Part shown: piece by piece, positions 23,785 through 35,092 of the stretch
Numbering within the stretch: position 1 is the stretch's first letter
How the letters are laid out: the number at the start of each line of letters is the position of its first letter
From: Sequoia sempervirens
Taxonomy: Eukaryota; Streptophyta; Pinopsida; Cupressales; Cupressaceae
Assembly (NCBI GenBank): GCA_007258455.2
Contig: VDFB02344327.1
Coordinates: forward strand, 1 to 64,000
Length of the DNA: 64,000 nt
Direction of reading: 5' to 3'
Position numbers and translations under genes: made by a program
The notes under the pieces: generated by a model
What the model saw: the letters and a program-made list of their open reading frames with translations, nothing else
Told to the model about the DNA's origin: nothing
Database searches by the model: none

Positions 23785-24729
23785 AGGAAGCCGGGTGAGT
23801 AGAAACAAATTTCTACACTAATCTAATAAGAGGAGAGTTACACAAATTTCTTTTAAACACCTTACTAAGTTACAATGAGAGATACACAGAGAATAATGGA
23901 TTAAATCAACAAGTACACACATAAAACAATGCATAAATAGTGACACCAAGATTACCGTGGGGAAAACCCTTTTGAGTAAAAAACCCCACCCTCCAAAAGC
24001 ACAATACTTCTCTATTATATCAAATAGTGATTACAATGTTTCTCCAAGTACAAAGCTTCTTTAGCAAGTGCTTCAACACCAACACCTATTTTTGGAGTAA
24101 TACTGGCAACACTTCATTACCTACAAACAAACTGTCCATTCTAGAACACAAGGCACTCAATAAATAGAGTGGTACAAGCTTCATGAAGCATCTAGAAGGT
24201 GTGGGTCGTCCAAATTTAAAAGGATCAACTTTCAACACCTTAGCCATGCATTTGGACACATGTAACATATTCCCTTACACCCCTTCCAAGTGTATAACAT
24301 GCAAATAGTCTTCTTTCAAGCTTTGAAGCCTATAATATGCTAAAAATAGGCTATGACATATGCCTTACACATATTATAGCTGTCATAGAATCTTTCATAG
24401 TTGACAACACTTACGGCTGTAAGAGAATCTATCATAACTGGCTAAAAATAGCTGATTCTCTTACACTTTGTCATAACCCAACTTGGGTGCAAAATTTCAC
24501 CCATGCATTTAAAGATGCCTTATGACACGTCATAGAATCTGTAAGATGTCATAGATTCCAAAGTGGGATGCCTATGTCCACTTGGGATGATGATGTGTCA
24601 TCCAGTCACCTCTGATGGGGATGCCACCCAAGCGGTGGGTCCCAATTAGAGACATGACACCATAGGAAATAAATACATCAAATTAAATCAATATTAGGAC
24701 TCTAAGGTTGAGACACCTTAATCCCAACA
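23785..24729 (-). repeat. 3' LTR of the copia element
   Basis: About 945 bp. Minus-strand start TGTTGGGATTAAGG, end ...CTACTCACCC-ggcttcc. The outer few bases differ from the 5' LTR. Confidence 0.85.
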
Positions 24730-24744
24730 TTCTCCCACTTGTCG
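24730..24744 (-). promoter_or_regulatory. Polypurine tract of the copia element
   Basis: Minus-strand acaagtgggagaa abuts the 3' LTR start TGTTGGG. Confidence 0.75.
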
Positions 24745-24769
24745 AAGACCTTCCAAGAGTCATACAAAA

Positions 24770-25246
24770 TCATCTGCTCAAGGCCCCAAGGCCCATGGAA
24801 TTGGAACACCATTTGAACTTTTTAGTGTTCACTGGTTTTGTCAGTGCATCTGCAACATTCACCAAAGTTTCAACCTTCTCCAGGTTCACCTTTCCATCTT
24901 CTACCATATCACGAACAAAATGATACTGAGCATCAATGTGCTTTGTTGTAGCATGGAAGGTAGGATTCTTTGCTAGAAAAATTACACTTTGACTGTCACA
25001 ACAAACAATAATTTGTCTTGCATCTAAACTAATATTTGAACATAATATCTTAATCCAAATGGATTCCTTACAAGCATGAGTGGCTGCCATATACTCTGTC
25101 TCTATCGTGGACAAAGCAACTACAACTTGTCGCTTACTTATCCAACTGATAGAACCACCAAACATCATACACACATAACCACTGGTGGATCTTTTGTTGT
25201 CAATGTCCCCTGCCCAATCTGAATCCACATATCCTTGAATGCTCAC
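24770..25246 (-). pseudogene. pol: Copia RNase H domain
   Basis: 158 open codons. Recognisable copia RNase H signatures: GYVDSDWAGDIDNKRSTSGY at the N-terminus (first catalytic Asp), STIETEYMAA (Glu), VCCDSQSVIFLAKNP (Asp), KHIDAQYHFVRD (His/Asp region), and the typical end ADALTKPV. This domain is almost intact although the upstream reading frame is broken. In the live element it would degrade the RNA template during reverse transcription. Confidence 0.9.
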
Positions 25247-25252
25247 TAAATG

Positions 25253-26446
25253 CTAAGGTCCAGTAGGATAACCATGAAAACATAAGGCATACTTGGAAGT
25301 ACCCCATAAAAATATGAACACTCTCTTAACAACATCCAAATGCCTCTGTCCAGGATTAGTCAAAAAATGACTAAGGACTCCCACTACTTGGGAAATGTAT
25401 GGTCTTGTACACACCATCACATACATCAGACTGCCAACTGCACTTGCATAAGGTACTCTAGTCATGTCCTCCATCTCAGTAGGAGATTTTGAATAATCAT
25501 TCACAAAAATATTCATCACTTGCATCACAGGAACAACTAACTATCTACAATCTACCATATTGAATCTCTCCAACATCGAGTTTACATACTTGCTCTGGCT
25601 TAACCAAAGCTTTTTGTTAGCTTTGTCCCTCGTGATTTCCATTCCCAAAATGTACCTAGTTGCACCTAGGTCTTTCATCTCAAATTGTGCTGACAACTAA
25701 AACTTCAAATCTAAAATCATACTTTTACCATTCCCAATAACCAACATATCATCTACGTATAGGAAAATAATGAGAATGCGATCATTATTAGTTTTAAAAT
25801 ATTCACAATGATCAGATTTAGATCTCTGAAATCCCAATGACAGCACATAGGTATTGAACTTCTGATACCACATTCTAGGAGACTGTTTCAAACCATAAAG
25901 AGATTTCTTTAGTTTTCAAACCAAATTTTCTTTACCTTTTTCAATGAAATGCTCTGGTTGTGACATATATATCTCTTCCTCCAAATCACCATGAAGGAAT
26001 GTTGTCTTCACATCCACTTATTCCACTTCTAAGTCATATGCTGCTGCAAGTGACAACAAAAGTCAGATAGATGTCAGCTTCGCTACAAGAGAGAATATCT
26101 CCCCATAATCAATTCCCTCCACCTAGGAATACCCCTTAGTGACCAATCGTGCCTTATACTTCTCAACACTACCATCAGGACCACACTTTTTCTTGAACAC
26201 CCACTTACAACCAACAGGTTTATGTCTAGCAGGAAAATGTACTAGATCCCAAGTCTTATTTTTCTTTAATGAAGCCATCTCCTCATCCATGGCTTGCATC
26301 CAATAATATGAACCATTCATACCAATAGCCTCTATAATAGTTCTAGGCTCATTAGTATTAGTAATAAAGGAAAATATGCAACTAGAATCCAATAATGAAT
26401 ATCCAAACCTTTCCGGTTGTCGCATAACCTGTGTAGACCTCCTCAA
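25253..26446 (-). pseudogene. pol: Copia reverse transcriptase domain
   Basis: Starts with the typical YYWMQAMDEEMASL...NKTWDLV and VGCKWVFKKK segments (26446-26123). It continues through a stop-interrupted stretch and SPRMWYQKF, and holds an intact catalytic FLYVDDMLVIG (around 25735-25760). The thumb part (25253-25528) includes PYASAVGSLMYVMVCTRP. All pieces are in one frame but are separated by stops at about 26120, 26030, 25915, 25694 and 25550, so no active enzyme can be made. Confidence 0.9.
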
Positions 26447-26584
26447 AGGCTAAGGTTGAGGTTCTTCTTCTTCTTCAGAGCTACTTGAGCTCTCCTCATC
26501 ATCAGGTCCAATAGGAGTACATGGTTCTTCTTTCTTTGGATTAGGTGGAATATGAACTGTCTCCTTCTTTTGTTTCTCCTCTTT

Positions 26585-27502
26585 CTATAGTTGTAGCTCA
26601 ATAGAGGAAGGTTTCATCTCTTTGAAGATCACACTTTTGCTGTAGATAACCTTCTGAGCTAATAGATCCCAAAGCTTGTACCATTTCACACTAACACCAT
26701 AGCTAATAAAGATACACTTAGCAACCTCGTTCTCCAACTTAGATCTCTTCTTAATCAGAACATGAGTGTAAGCTTCACAACCAAATACTCTGAGATGTCT
26801 CATCAAAGACTTTTTAGTAGACCATGCCTCCATGGGTGTCTTTCCAACAAGTGCTGATGTAGGAGATCTATTGATCAAATAACATGCAGTGGCTACCACT
26901 TCAGCCCAAATTTTTTGTTCAAGGCTAGCACCACTCAACATACTCCTAGCCCTCTCCATCAACGTTCTATTCATTCTCTTTGCAACTCCATTTTGCTATG
27001 GAGTGTAGGGAGTAGTTTTATGTCTTTCAATCCCATGCTCTTTGCAGAACTTGTCAGACTCTGCAAAACAAAACTCACCACCATTATTAGTTCTCAAACA
27101 CTTGATATTTCTACTAGTTTGATTTTCTACCAAGGCCTTAAACTCCTTAAACCGACTAAAGACTTCAACTTTTCTTCTGATAAAATATACAAATGTCCTA
27201 TTGTAATCATCTATGAAAGAAACAAAATATACATATTTTGATAATGAAGGAACATTTACAAGACCAAAAAAATCTGAATGTACATAGTCCAAAACCCCAT
27301 AAGCCTTATGAGAACTAGAGTAGAAAGAAACACGGTGTTCTTTTCCATATACACAATGTTTGCAAAAGTCAAACTCGAGATTAAAATCATCAAGGCATTC
27401 AATAAGGCTCTTATTGTTTAGGGTTCTAAGATCATTCTCACCAATGTGACCAAGTCGTTGTTGCCATAACATTGTCTTCTCTGTAGGAAGCTTCATTTCC
27501 AT
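26585..27502 (-). pseudogene. pol: Copia integrase domain with mutated catalytic residues
   Basis: The GAG-pre-integrase/HHCC part (WQQRLGHIGENDLRTL; C-X2-C at CKHCVYGK) is followed by the core: first Asp in VHSDFFG, FIDDYNRT, then LRTNNGGEF where the family has RTDNGGEF, then a stop followed by NGVAKRMNRTL where the family has QNGVAERxNRTL. The second Asp and the Glu of the DDE triad are therefore replaced by Asn and Lys. The C-terminal part (LRVFGCEAYTHVL) is well preserved. Confidence 0.9.
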
Positions 27503-27684
27503 GGAATGAGCACCATTAGGTACCCAGAATGCACAACCATCGAATGTAGCTGCAACATGCTTCTTTTTTGCACAATCAGATGGTGAGATGAAGAATCCAA
27601 AGGTCTCTTTTTTGGGACATCAGAAGAACTATTGCACTGAACATTGCATGCATCTGGCTGAAACAAAGTCCCAATATGAATTCC

Positions 27685-28080
27685 CTAAGCCAACACCATA
27701 GCTCCTCTTGTCATCTTGCACCCTCTATTAGAGAAAACAACTTGCGCTCCTGAATCATTCAATTTACTTACAGAAAGCAGGTTTTGTGCCAAACCCGAGA
27801 TATGCAGGACACCATTAATCCCTTTCACTCTTCCATTAGGAAATTTTATTTTGACTCTTCCATGACCAAAAAAATTCAGGTGAGAGTCATCTCCTAGGTA
27901 CACCTCTCCACCATCAAACTCCTCATACTTCAAGAACCAATTTCTATGAGAAGTCATGTGAAAGGATGCACCTGAATCTATCAACCACACATCATCAGAT
28001 GCATGAGCTGCCAAGGCTGCAATAAAAGCTTCTCCATCATCTTGGGATGATTTCTTAGAGTCAGAATTGGAGAAAGGGTT
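27685..28080 (-). pseudogene. pol: Copia aspartic protease region
   Basis: DVWLIDSGASFHMTSHRNWF (around 27960-28010) is the copia protease active site, with an intact Asp-Ser-Gly. Downstream are the VYLGDDSHLNFFGHGRVKI and GVLHISGLAQNLLSVSKL motifs typical of the family. It shares its frame with the C-terminal gag segment and shifts by one frame before the integrase. Confidence 0.9.
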
Positions 28081-28832
28081 ATTTTTCTTCTTCTTCTCCT
28101 TGCAATCTTTCTGGATGTGACTAGTTTCACCACAATTCCAACATTTTTCCTTGGAATTCTTACTAGGAGACTTTGATCTCCTTCGAGACTTTGACTTAGA
28201 TTTATTTTCTTTCTTTTTGCTTCTCTCTTTTGGTCTGCCATGGATTGCAAGGGCCTCCTTGGCCATCTTAGAAGAATTCCTTTGCATCTCCTTAGATAGT
28301 AATGAGGCAACAACCTTATCCATCTTGAAGGTGGAAGTAGTGCTTCTAATAGCCATTACCAGGTGATCCCAAGAGTCTGACAACAGACACAAAAGGATCA
28401 TGCAACGGTCTTGTTAATCTATTTTGTCTCCAATGAAACCCAGTTGCACAACAAGCATGTTAAAAGAGTTTAGGTGATCTGCAATGGATCCTCCATCTTC
28501 ATTTTTAGAGAATACATCTTCTTTCTTAGGAAAAGATTGTTTACCAAGGACTTAGCCTGGTAGACATCACCAAACTTCTTTCACAAAGAAGAAAAAGTTT
28601 TCTCTTCATGGACATTCAGGAGAATGAAATTATCCAAACAAAGTCTAATAAGACCCTTGGCTTCCCTATCCATGATATCCCAATCCTCTTGTTTCATGCC
28701 TTGTGGCATGGTTTTGGAAACTATACACCATAAATCTCGGTCTACTAGCATGTCTTCCATTTTGAGTTTCCATACCTCAAAATTACCACCGTTAAAATTT
28801 TCCATCCCAATCCTCCAAGATGTGCTTGCCAT
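28081..28832 (-). pseudogene. gag: Copia gag with UBN2-type domain and zinc knuckle
   Basis: The N-terminus starts with MASTSWRIGMENFNGGNFEVWK and a tryptophan-rich UBN2-type gag domain (28832-28581, one frame). It continues in another frame through DSWDHLVMAIRSTT (about 28370), a Lys/Arg/Ser-rich linker, and a CCHC zinc knuckle CWNCGETSHIQKDC (about 28108-28149). At least one frameshift lies between 28581 and 28401. It encodes the RNA-packaging protein of the element. Confidence 0.88.
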
Positions 28833-28940
28833 CTCTTTCCTGCAACAAGGTCATGAAATACACTCTTCTGCAAAAATCCCAATGAAACTGAGATTATCTC
28901 AAAAAAACCTTCTACCCAACAAAGGAACCAAGGTTGGCCA

Positions 28941-28953
28941 GGCTCTGATACCA
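28941..28953 (-). promoter_or_regulatory. Primer-binding site, initiator tRNA-Met
   Basis: Minus-strand TGGTATCAGAGCC a few bases inside the 5' LTR. Confidence 0.9.
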
Positions 28954-28959
28954 ACTAAT

Positions 28960-29914
28960 TGGAAATTGGGTGAGAAGAAACAACTTCCTACACTAATCTA
29001 ATTAGAGGAGAGTTACAAAAATTTATTTTAAACACCTTATTTAGTTACAATGAGAGATACACAGAGAATAATGGATTAAATCAACAAGTACACACATAAA
29101 ACAATGCATAAATAGTGACACCAAGATTACTGTGGGGAAAACCCTTTCGGGTAAAAAACCCCACCCTCCAAAAGCACAATATTTCTCTATTATATCAAAT
29201 AGTGATTACAATGTTTCTCCAAGTACAAAGCTTCTTCAACAAGTGCTTCAACACCAACACCTTTTTCTAGAGTAATACTGGTAGTACTTCATTATGTGCA
29301 AACAAGCTATCCATTCTACAACACAAGGTACTCAATAAATAGAGTGATACAAGCTTCATGAAGCATCTAGAAGGTGTGGGTCATCCAAGAGGCACAACTT
29401 TCAACACCTTAGCCATGCATTTAGACACATGTAACATATTCCCTTACACCCCTTCCAAGTGTATAACATGCAAATAGTCTTCTTTCAAGCTTGGACACCT
29501 AGAATATGCTAAAAATAGGCTATGATAGATGCCTTACACATCTTACAACTATCATAGCTGATAGCATTTATAGCTATAAGAGAATTTGTCATAATTGGCT
29601 AAAAATAGTTGATTCTCTTGCACTTTTTCATAACCCAACTTGGGCGCCAACTTTCACCCATGCATTCAAAGATGCCTTACATATGACACGTAATAGAATC
29701 TTTAAGATGCCATATATTCCAAAGTGGGATGCCTATGTCCACTTGGGATGATGATGTGTCATCTAGTCACCTCCAACAGGGATGCCACCCAACTGGTGGG
29801 TCCCAATTAGTGACATGACACCATAGGCATTTAAATTATTCAAATAAATACATTAAATTACATCAAATTAAATCAATATTAGGAATCTAAGGTTGAGACA
29901 CCTTAATCCCAACA
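28960..29914 (-). repeat. 5' LTR of the copia element
   Basis: About 955 bp. Minus-strand start TGTTGGGATTAAGG at 29914, ending at 28960 (...CACCCAATTTCCA). Confidence 0.85.
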
Positions 29915-31148
29915 TGAAGGACAAAATTATTAGTAAACATGGAGGAACAAGATAAATAAGGATAATGCTAAGGCCTACTATAGAGAATTCATGAGATTCC
30001 AAAGATTCTTTGGGAAGTGAATATAGAGGCAAAAATAATTTTAATGGACATAAGGTAGAATTTTATAATGGTATGCACAAATGAGGAAGGTAGTGACCTA
30101 AGTATTGCGATAAATTAAGATATAAATACTGAGCAAATATAAAGGAAGAGTGGCTATACAAAGTAGTAAATTGAAGTCAAGATGATGCATTATTTAAAAG
30201 ATTAATAACTTCTCCTACACCTCCTAGAAGGACTAGTTATCTTCAGGTAGCTCCAAATGACACATCATCATGCATGGGTTTCATGAGTTAAGACAGTTAA
30301 AAGGCCAGTTTTCAAGCACTAATAGGAAGTTTAAGCCTACTTAAGAATCCCACATGGTTACAACTAGAGTTAAGAGGAGTTTGAAGCCAAAAGAATGCAA
30401 ATTGAGGTAGTTTGGGGCCCTAAAATTATTATTTTTTTCCTTTTATTACCAACAACCTATAGTTTCATGCAAATTGATTAAAGACATTAATTCCAAAAAT
30501 TTTCATGCATATTTGTGAAGATCAGTTCAAGTTTAGTTGGGGGCACACTTCAAGGGAATGCAAAGGTCAAGAGGTCAATAATTCAAGTCAACTCTTTTTC
30601 ACTAGACTTTGCATGATTTACAACTAGTTCATAGGGAGTTCCACATTCATGCAAGCTCAACATCTTCCATGAGGACCAACTTCAGTTATCTTAAGGAGGC
30701 TTTCCATAAAGCCAAGCATTCAACTCTTTTTAGAGTTAGTTATTTCATTCTTCTTTTTTGCCTTATGCAAGAGAAGGGCAACAATTTATGTATTCTCAAG
30801 GATATTTTTTAGATTTGTACAAGCAAATTCCCATTTTTCAATAAAAGTAGCATATTTTCCTTCTCTAAATTCATGTGTTGAGTGTCTTTGTTGATGATCC
30901 TTGAATTATGTCTCATTGTAAAAAAAATTATACTAGAATAAGCAAAACTTATACAGGTCATAGGTTGTGTTATGTCTTTTAGTAGTTGTAGCTGTGAAAA
31001 ATTTCACTTTTCCTTCAAAAACCTGAAATACAACCTTTTATGAAACATTGTTGTGTGAGCTTGTGAAAACTATGTTGTGCATAGAGTAAAATTGGTTTTT
31101 TGAGAGAAGTTGTGAGTTGAAACAACAAGTATAAGTCTCATATTTTTA
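29915..31148. other. Host sequence right of the copia element, possibly an LTR end
   Basis: No gene. The stretch ttagttgggggcacact at about 30535-30551 looks like a gypsy polypurine tract in plus orientation. The following 600 bp (T-rich, ending before 31149) could be the LTR that starts there, but I could not find its partner. Confidence 0.3.
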
Positions 31149-31721
31149 GTGCATCACCTGATAGGATTAAGTATTATTCTAAATTTTAGTTCTTCTATCC
31201 CTTGTCCTAATAAAGGCAATAATTATAGGAGGCTCACCAGGGGAACCAATCCTCTTTGGATGTTCATCTTCACTATAGGAAATCCACAACATGAAGATGA
31301 TCCCATGTTTCATAGGATATCTAAGTTTTACACTTAGCCATGGTGCACTCCTCGTGAAAACAATAATAACTATGTCATAGTTATCACTTCCTATAACCAA
31401 AACTCCACTGACAAGGTTCCACTTCACACTACTCAAACACAAGCACAAATAACACTAGCTTCTCTTTTCTATAGAATCCCATCCATATATATTAAACCAT
31501 TCTCTTTATTTCCACAACTTTCCAACTGTAATAATATAAATATTCAAATATTTATGGAAATACTAAGTTCTTCAATAGAAGTGAAGTCTCATGGACATTC
31601 ATATGACAACCACCTTAACTTCTTTTCTCCTCACCATCAATATCTTTCTCCTTCTAATGATCTACTACATATCTCATTTTGCAACTCCTTAGCTACTTCT
31701 AATGTCAAGTTGTCTGAATAG
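31149..31721 (+). pseudogene. Unidentified ~190-codon frame with one internal stop
   Basis: The frame runs from ATG 31149 to TAG 31721 and is interrupted only by TAG at 31335-31337. The product is Asn/Ser/His-rich with low sequence complexity and no recognised motif (for example PQHEDDPMFHR, then QTQAQITLASLF, then SPHHQYLSPSND). It follows a possible LTR and is cut off by the next LTR remnant at 31821. It may therefore be the N-terminus of a gypsy gag, but no gag domain is demonstrable. The single stop fits a CAG-to-TAG change. Confidence 0.35.
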
Positions 31722-31820
31722 CCAGTGAATACCACCATATCCTTCTCAAATCTTAAGTGAAGTGCAACCTTTTTATTCCTATTCTTATTCATCATAGATA
31801 CTAAGGTATTCCCTATTGGA

Positions 31821-33058
31821 TGTTGTGGTTGTGTTGCTGATATGTGGTTGTCATTGATGTCAACACTATTAGCATTAATTCATTTGAAGCTATATATGTC
31901 GAGGATATTGAGAAAATTGTAAGAAATGAGTTGCAGGTTGTCAGTGGTGAAGTGATGTTTAGTATGGTAGTACATTCTGTACATTGATGATATGAGGTTG
32001 TGGAATAAAGGTTTTTTTTTCTGAGTGTATGTAGTTTATCCATGTCAAGTTTTAGAGATCCACATGAAGATTTGATTGAGTTATGAAGATTTTTCATTCT
32101 GACAGTTTTTCTATTTCTTTAGTTGGTGTTTCTGATTGAAGATGAGGCTATTTCAGTTAGTTCAGTTGCTATGGATGATTCTCTATTGATTTTTGATGCT
32201 TGTGGATATTTCTAGTTCATGATCTATCTTTGTTGCATGTCTGCATTGATCATTGTGATCATGGTTGGCGATTTTCTCTTGCGTGTTCATATTTTTCTTG
32301 TTCTTGGCTGACAAGGTGTTGAAGCATGTTGTGGATCTTCGAGGAGAATTTAATTAAAGAGTTTTCATGTTGGAGATGTTTTGGGTTCTCACTAAGTTGT
32401 GGCCAACTTTAGTTGATGCACATTAATTATTATGGATGGTTTGGGCCAACAGTTATATTCATTTTATTATTTCTTTGTAGCCGACTTGTAGCGGTGAAAA
32501 TTCTTGTTGTGGATATATAAGAGCGGTTGTTTGTATGCTAGTGGATGCTTGATTGTGTGTGTGTATGTGTGTATAATGTTCTAAATCATTCGAAGGTAGA
32601 GCAGAGTGTGAAGAAAAGTGAAGAAGTGTGTAGAAGAGTGAAGTATTGTTCATGCACTTAACTGGAACTGTAACTAGGAATTAGCAGATGCTATTTTCTT
32701 AGTTTAATCCCTATAGATGGATTTAATCCAAATATCTTTGTAAGATAGTGTGTCTTCTTTGTATTTGAGCAGTGAGCTCTAGGCAGTGTGCCTGAATGCA
32801 TGTACATTATGCATATTTTATCTTCTTATACTTTTAATAGGGTATAATCTTATGGATTGACCTCCACTGTGTTTTTTCCCCTAACAGGGTTCCACGTAAA
32901 AATCTTGGTGTTATGTGTGCTTCTGATGTGTTGCTAATTTTTATTTTCATGGTTAATAATTAGATCTAATAATAAGACTAATAAGTTGAATAAGTTTTGA
33001 AGTTTTGGGACAACTAATTCAACCCCCCTCTCAGTTGTCTGCCCTTGTTTTGCCAACA
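31821..33058 (+). repeat. Probable solo LTR, plus orientation, copia type
   Basis: Begins TGTTGTGGTTG and ends TTTTGCCAACA. The order of its inner signals matches the LTR of the pol-less element in reverse orientation: ggatatataagagc TATA-like box (about 32512), cagtgagctctaggcagtg (about 32769), cccctaacagggttcc (about 32878), caacccccctctcag (about 33020). No internal region or second LTR is adjacent. Flanks (ttgga / ttccc) do not match, so the start is uncertain. Confidence 0.55.
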
Positions 33059-33629
33059 TTCCCAAGTTCCTTAGTGGATGACTCATGTCTCAATGCTTGA
33101 AAGTTTGTACAACATCTCAACTTTTGATTGGAACTAGGAAGACCATTATTGAAAAGTCAAGAATTTGTATGAGTGAAGTATAGAACCTTATGATGCTTTA
33201 GTAAAGGAAGTACTCCTATCTTATAACAAGAGATCTTTGATTAGGATATATGAATTTTTTTCAAAGGATTTACATTTTCATAAAAATGTGGTAGGGACTC
33301 CAATATATTGATATCACATTTTAAATTTCTAATGAACTATTTCCAATCAAATATATCCTTAAATTTACTAGGATCATCCTAGAAATATGTATGATCCAAA
33401 GGGGGGAGAAGAAGAGTTGCATCCAAGATTTATGTCACAATGACCATGTCACATATCTTAGTTTACATTTGATTCAAATCACCATTTACATTTATTAGAA
33501 GGTATTTGTTCATCTCTAACCTAAGCTTTGTATAAGTTTTTCAAAGATGAATGCATGACTCAAAACTATTACTATTTAGTTTCAACCAAATAGTAGGATT
33601 CTCTAAAAGGTGTTGAGCCTTTTGCTTGG
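33059..33629. other. Unassigned AT-rich DNA
   Basis: No gene or repeat pair seen. It is downstream of the PPR relic that lies on the minus strand. Confidence 0.35.
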
Positions 33630-34140
33630 GATTTGTGAACATTTATAAAATTATTAAATTATGAAAATGTTCTAGGGATTTGTTGGTTGGATCTAAGCAC
33701 ATATATTTCATTATGCTTTCATGGATGTCCATACCCTATTATAAAGCTTCCATTTTCCCATAGGGTGAGAGAATGCCATTACAAATTGTGAGTTTGGCAT
33801 TATACCTACCAAGTACATTTGATTGAAATTTTCAAAAGAATTTTCAACAAATCCATTTTAAACATATCTTGCAATCATTGCAATACATAAGACCATATTT
33901 ATTTGAGGCATACAAATCATTCTGTGTATATGCTTCCACATTTTTCATGCAATTCTATTGGTGTATTAACAACTACAACTTCTAACAAAAATCCATTTTC
34001 AGTTATCCTTTAATGAATGTTCATATGTTGTTCCAAGGAAAGCCACAAGGATGTTATTAAAAGGTTGCATAATGTTATATTTACACCTACCCAACACATT
34101 TTCTTGAACTTTATAAATTCTTAGCAAATCCATTTTGTAT
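33630..34140 (-). pseudogene. Pentatricopeptide-repeat (PPR) protein pseudogene fragment
   Basis: The minus strand preserves two or more tandem PPR-like motifs in several frames. Clearest block at 33886-33720: AMIARYV-stop-NGFVENSFENFNQM followed by GIMPNS, matching the plant PPR pattern (A)MIAGYxQNGxxExALExFxQMxxxGxxPNS. Next, in a shifted frame, comes GMDIHESIMK (about 33735-33700). Upstream is a second unit with QHMNIH, ITENGFLLEVVVVNT and ELHEKCGSIYTE (about 34040-33940). Functional relatives are organelle RNA-processing factors. Here there are frameshifts and stops in every motif and only about 170 codons remain, so it is a dead fragment. Confidence 0.7.
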
Positions 34141-35092
34141 AGACCTACAATAGCAGAGTGCCTCATTTATTTTGCATGCATTCATTTGATAGGGATTATA
34201 TGATTTTAGAAATTTTCTTTATCTCCTTGTTATTTCATAAATAGTTATAATTGTTTATATTATATCTCACATGAAAAGTAGCGGCTTCCTTCATTGGCAA
34301 TTTAAGTGCTTTTCACAACTCACAATCATTAAAATTTAAAACTTGTGCTTTCTACAAACAAATATTAGCTTTTAAATTCCCCTTAGTGACACTCTAAGTG
34401 TAACCCACAACTAATAGATTATCCAAATCAAAAATTATGCTTTTGATAAATACTTATCGAGTTCCAAAAAAATTGTTCATCAACCTTTCTATTTACTTTA
34501 TCTTTATTGATATTTGGAGAGTGATATCAAAACAAGTGACACATAGTTCATTGAGTTCCTTCTGATGAATTCTAGTGATGGAGAAGTTACTATATGCAAA
34601 GGATATTAAAGAAAAATTCAAGCCAAAAGCTTTTAGGCAAGCAACAAAGAAAGATGCTTTGCTAAAGAAGTAGACTGCATATAATTGTTAGTCATTTATT
34701 TTTAGTCATCCCACTTGTCAAGATCATAACTTCTATCACATAGCTCAAAATCTAAGGTTTAGAATTGCATTGGAAAGCTTAAATCACAAGCTAATTAAAG
34801 TGGATCAAAGAAATTTTAGATCAACCCATCAAAGCACCAAAACAAAGATTCAAGGTTAAATTCTACTCTGCAACTATTATATAGCTTTACACTAAATATT
34901 TCTCCTCGTGTTATTGGAAAATTGTACATGGATATTTTGACGTGTCTCGTATTGTGTTTTTTTAAATTTGTACTGGTGACAATGGTGGTTAAAAATGTCG
35001 TGTTGGAGAAAAACTAAATATCAGTGTTGTGATTGAATGTTAGTAAGTCATAAGTAAATTGCAAGTCAAGTTGCAAATTGCATGTTTATATT
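34141..35092. other. Unassigned AT-rich DNA
   Basis: No gene, RNA gene or paired repeat recognised. Confidence 0.35.

Larger units (their letters stand above)
23785..29914 (-). mobile_element. Ty1/copia LTR retrotransposon, full-length but inactivated
   Basis: 6.1 kb on the minus strand. 5' LTR 28960-29914, tRNA-Met primer site, gag, protease, integrase, reverse transcriptase and RNase H in copia order, polypurine tract, and 3' LTR 23785-24729. The coding region is broken by two frame changes in gag and by many stops. The sequence tgaag/tgaaa occurs at both outer boundaries and may be the target duplication. LTRs agree at roughly 90% or more by eye. Confidence 0.93.
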
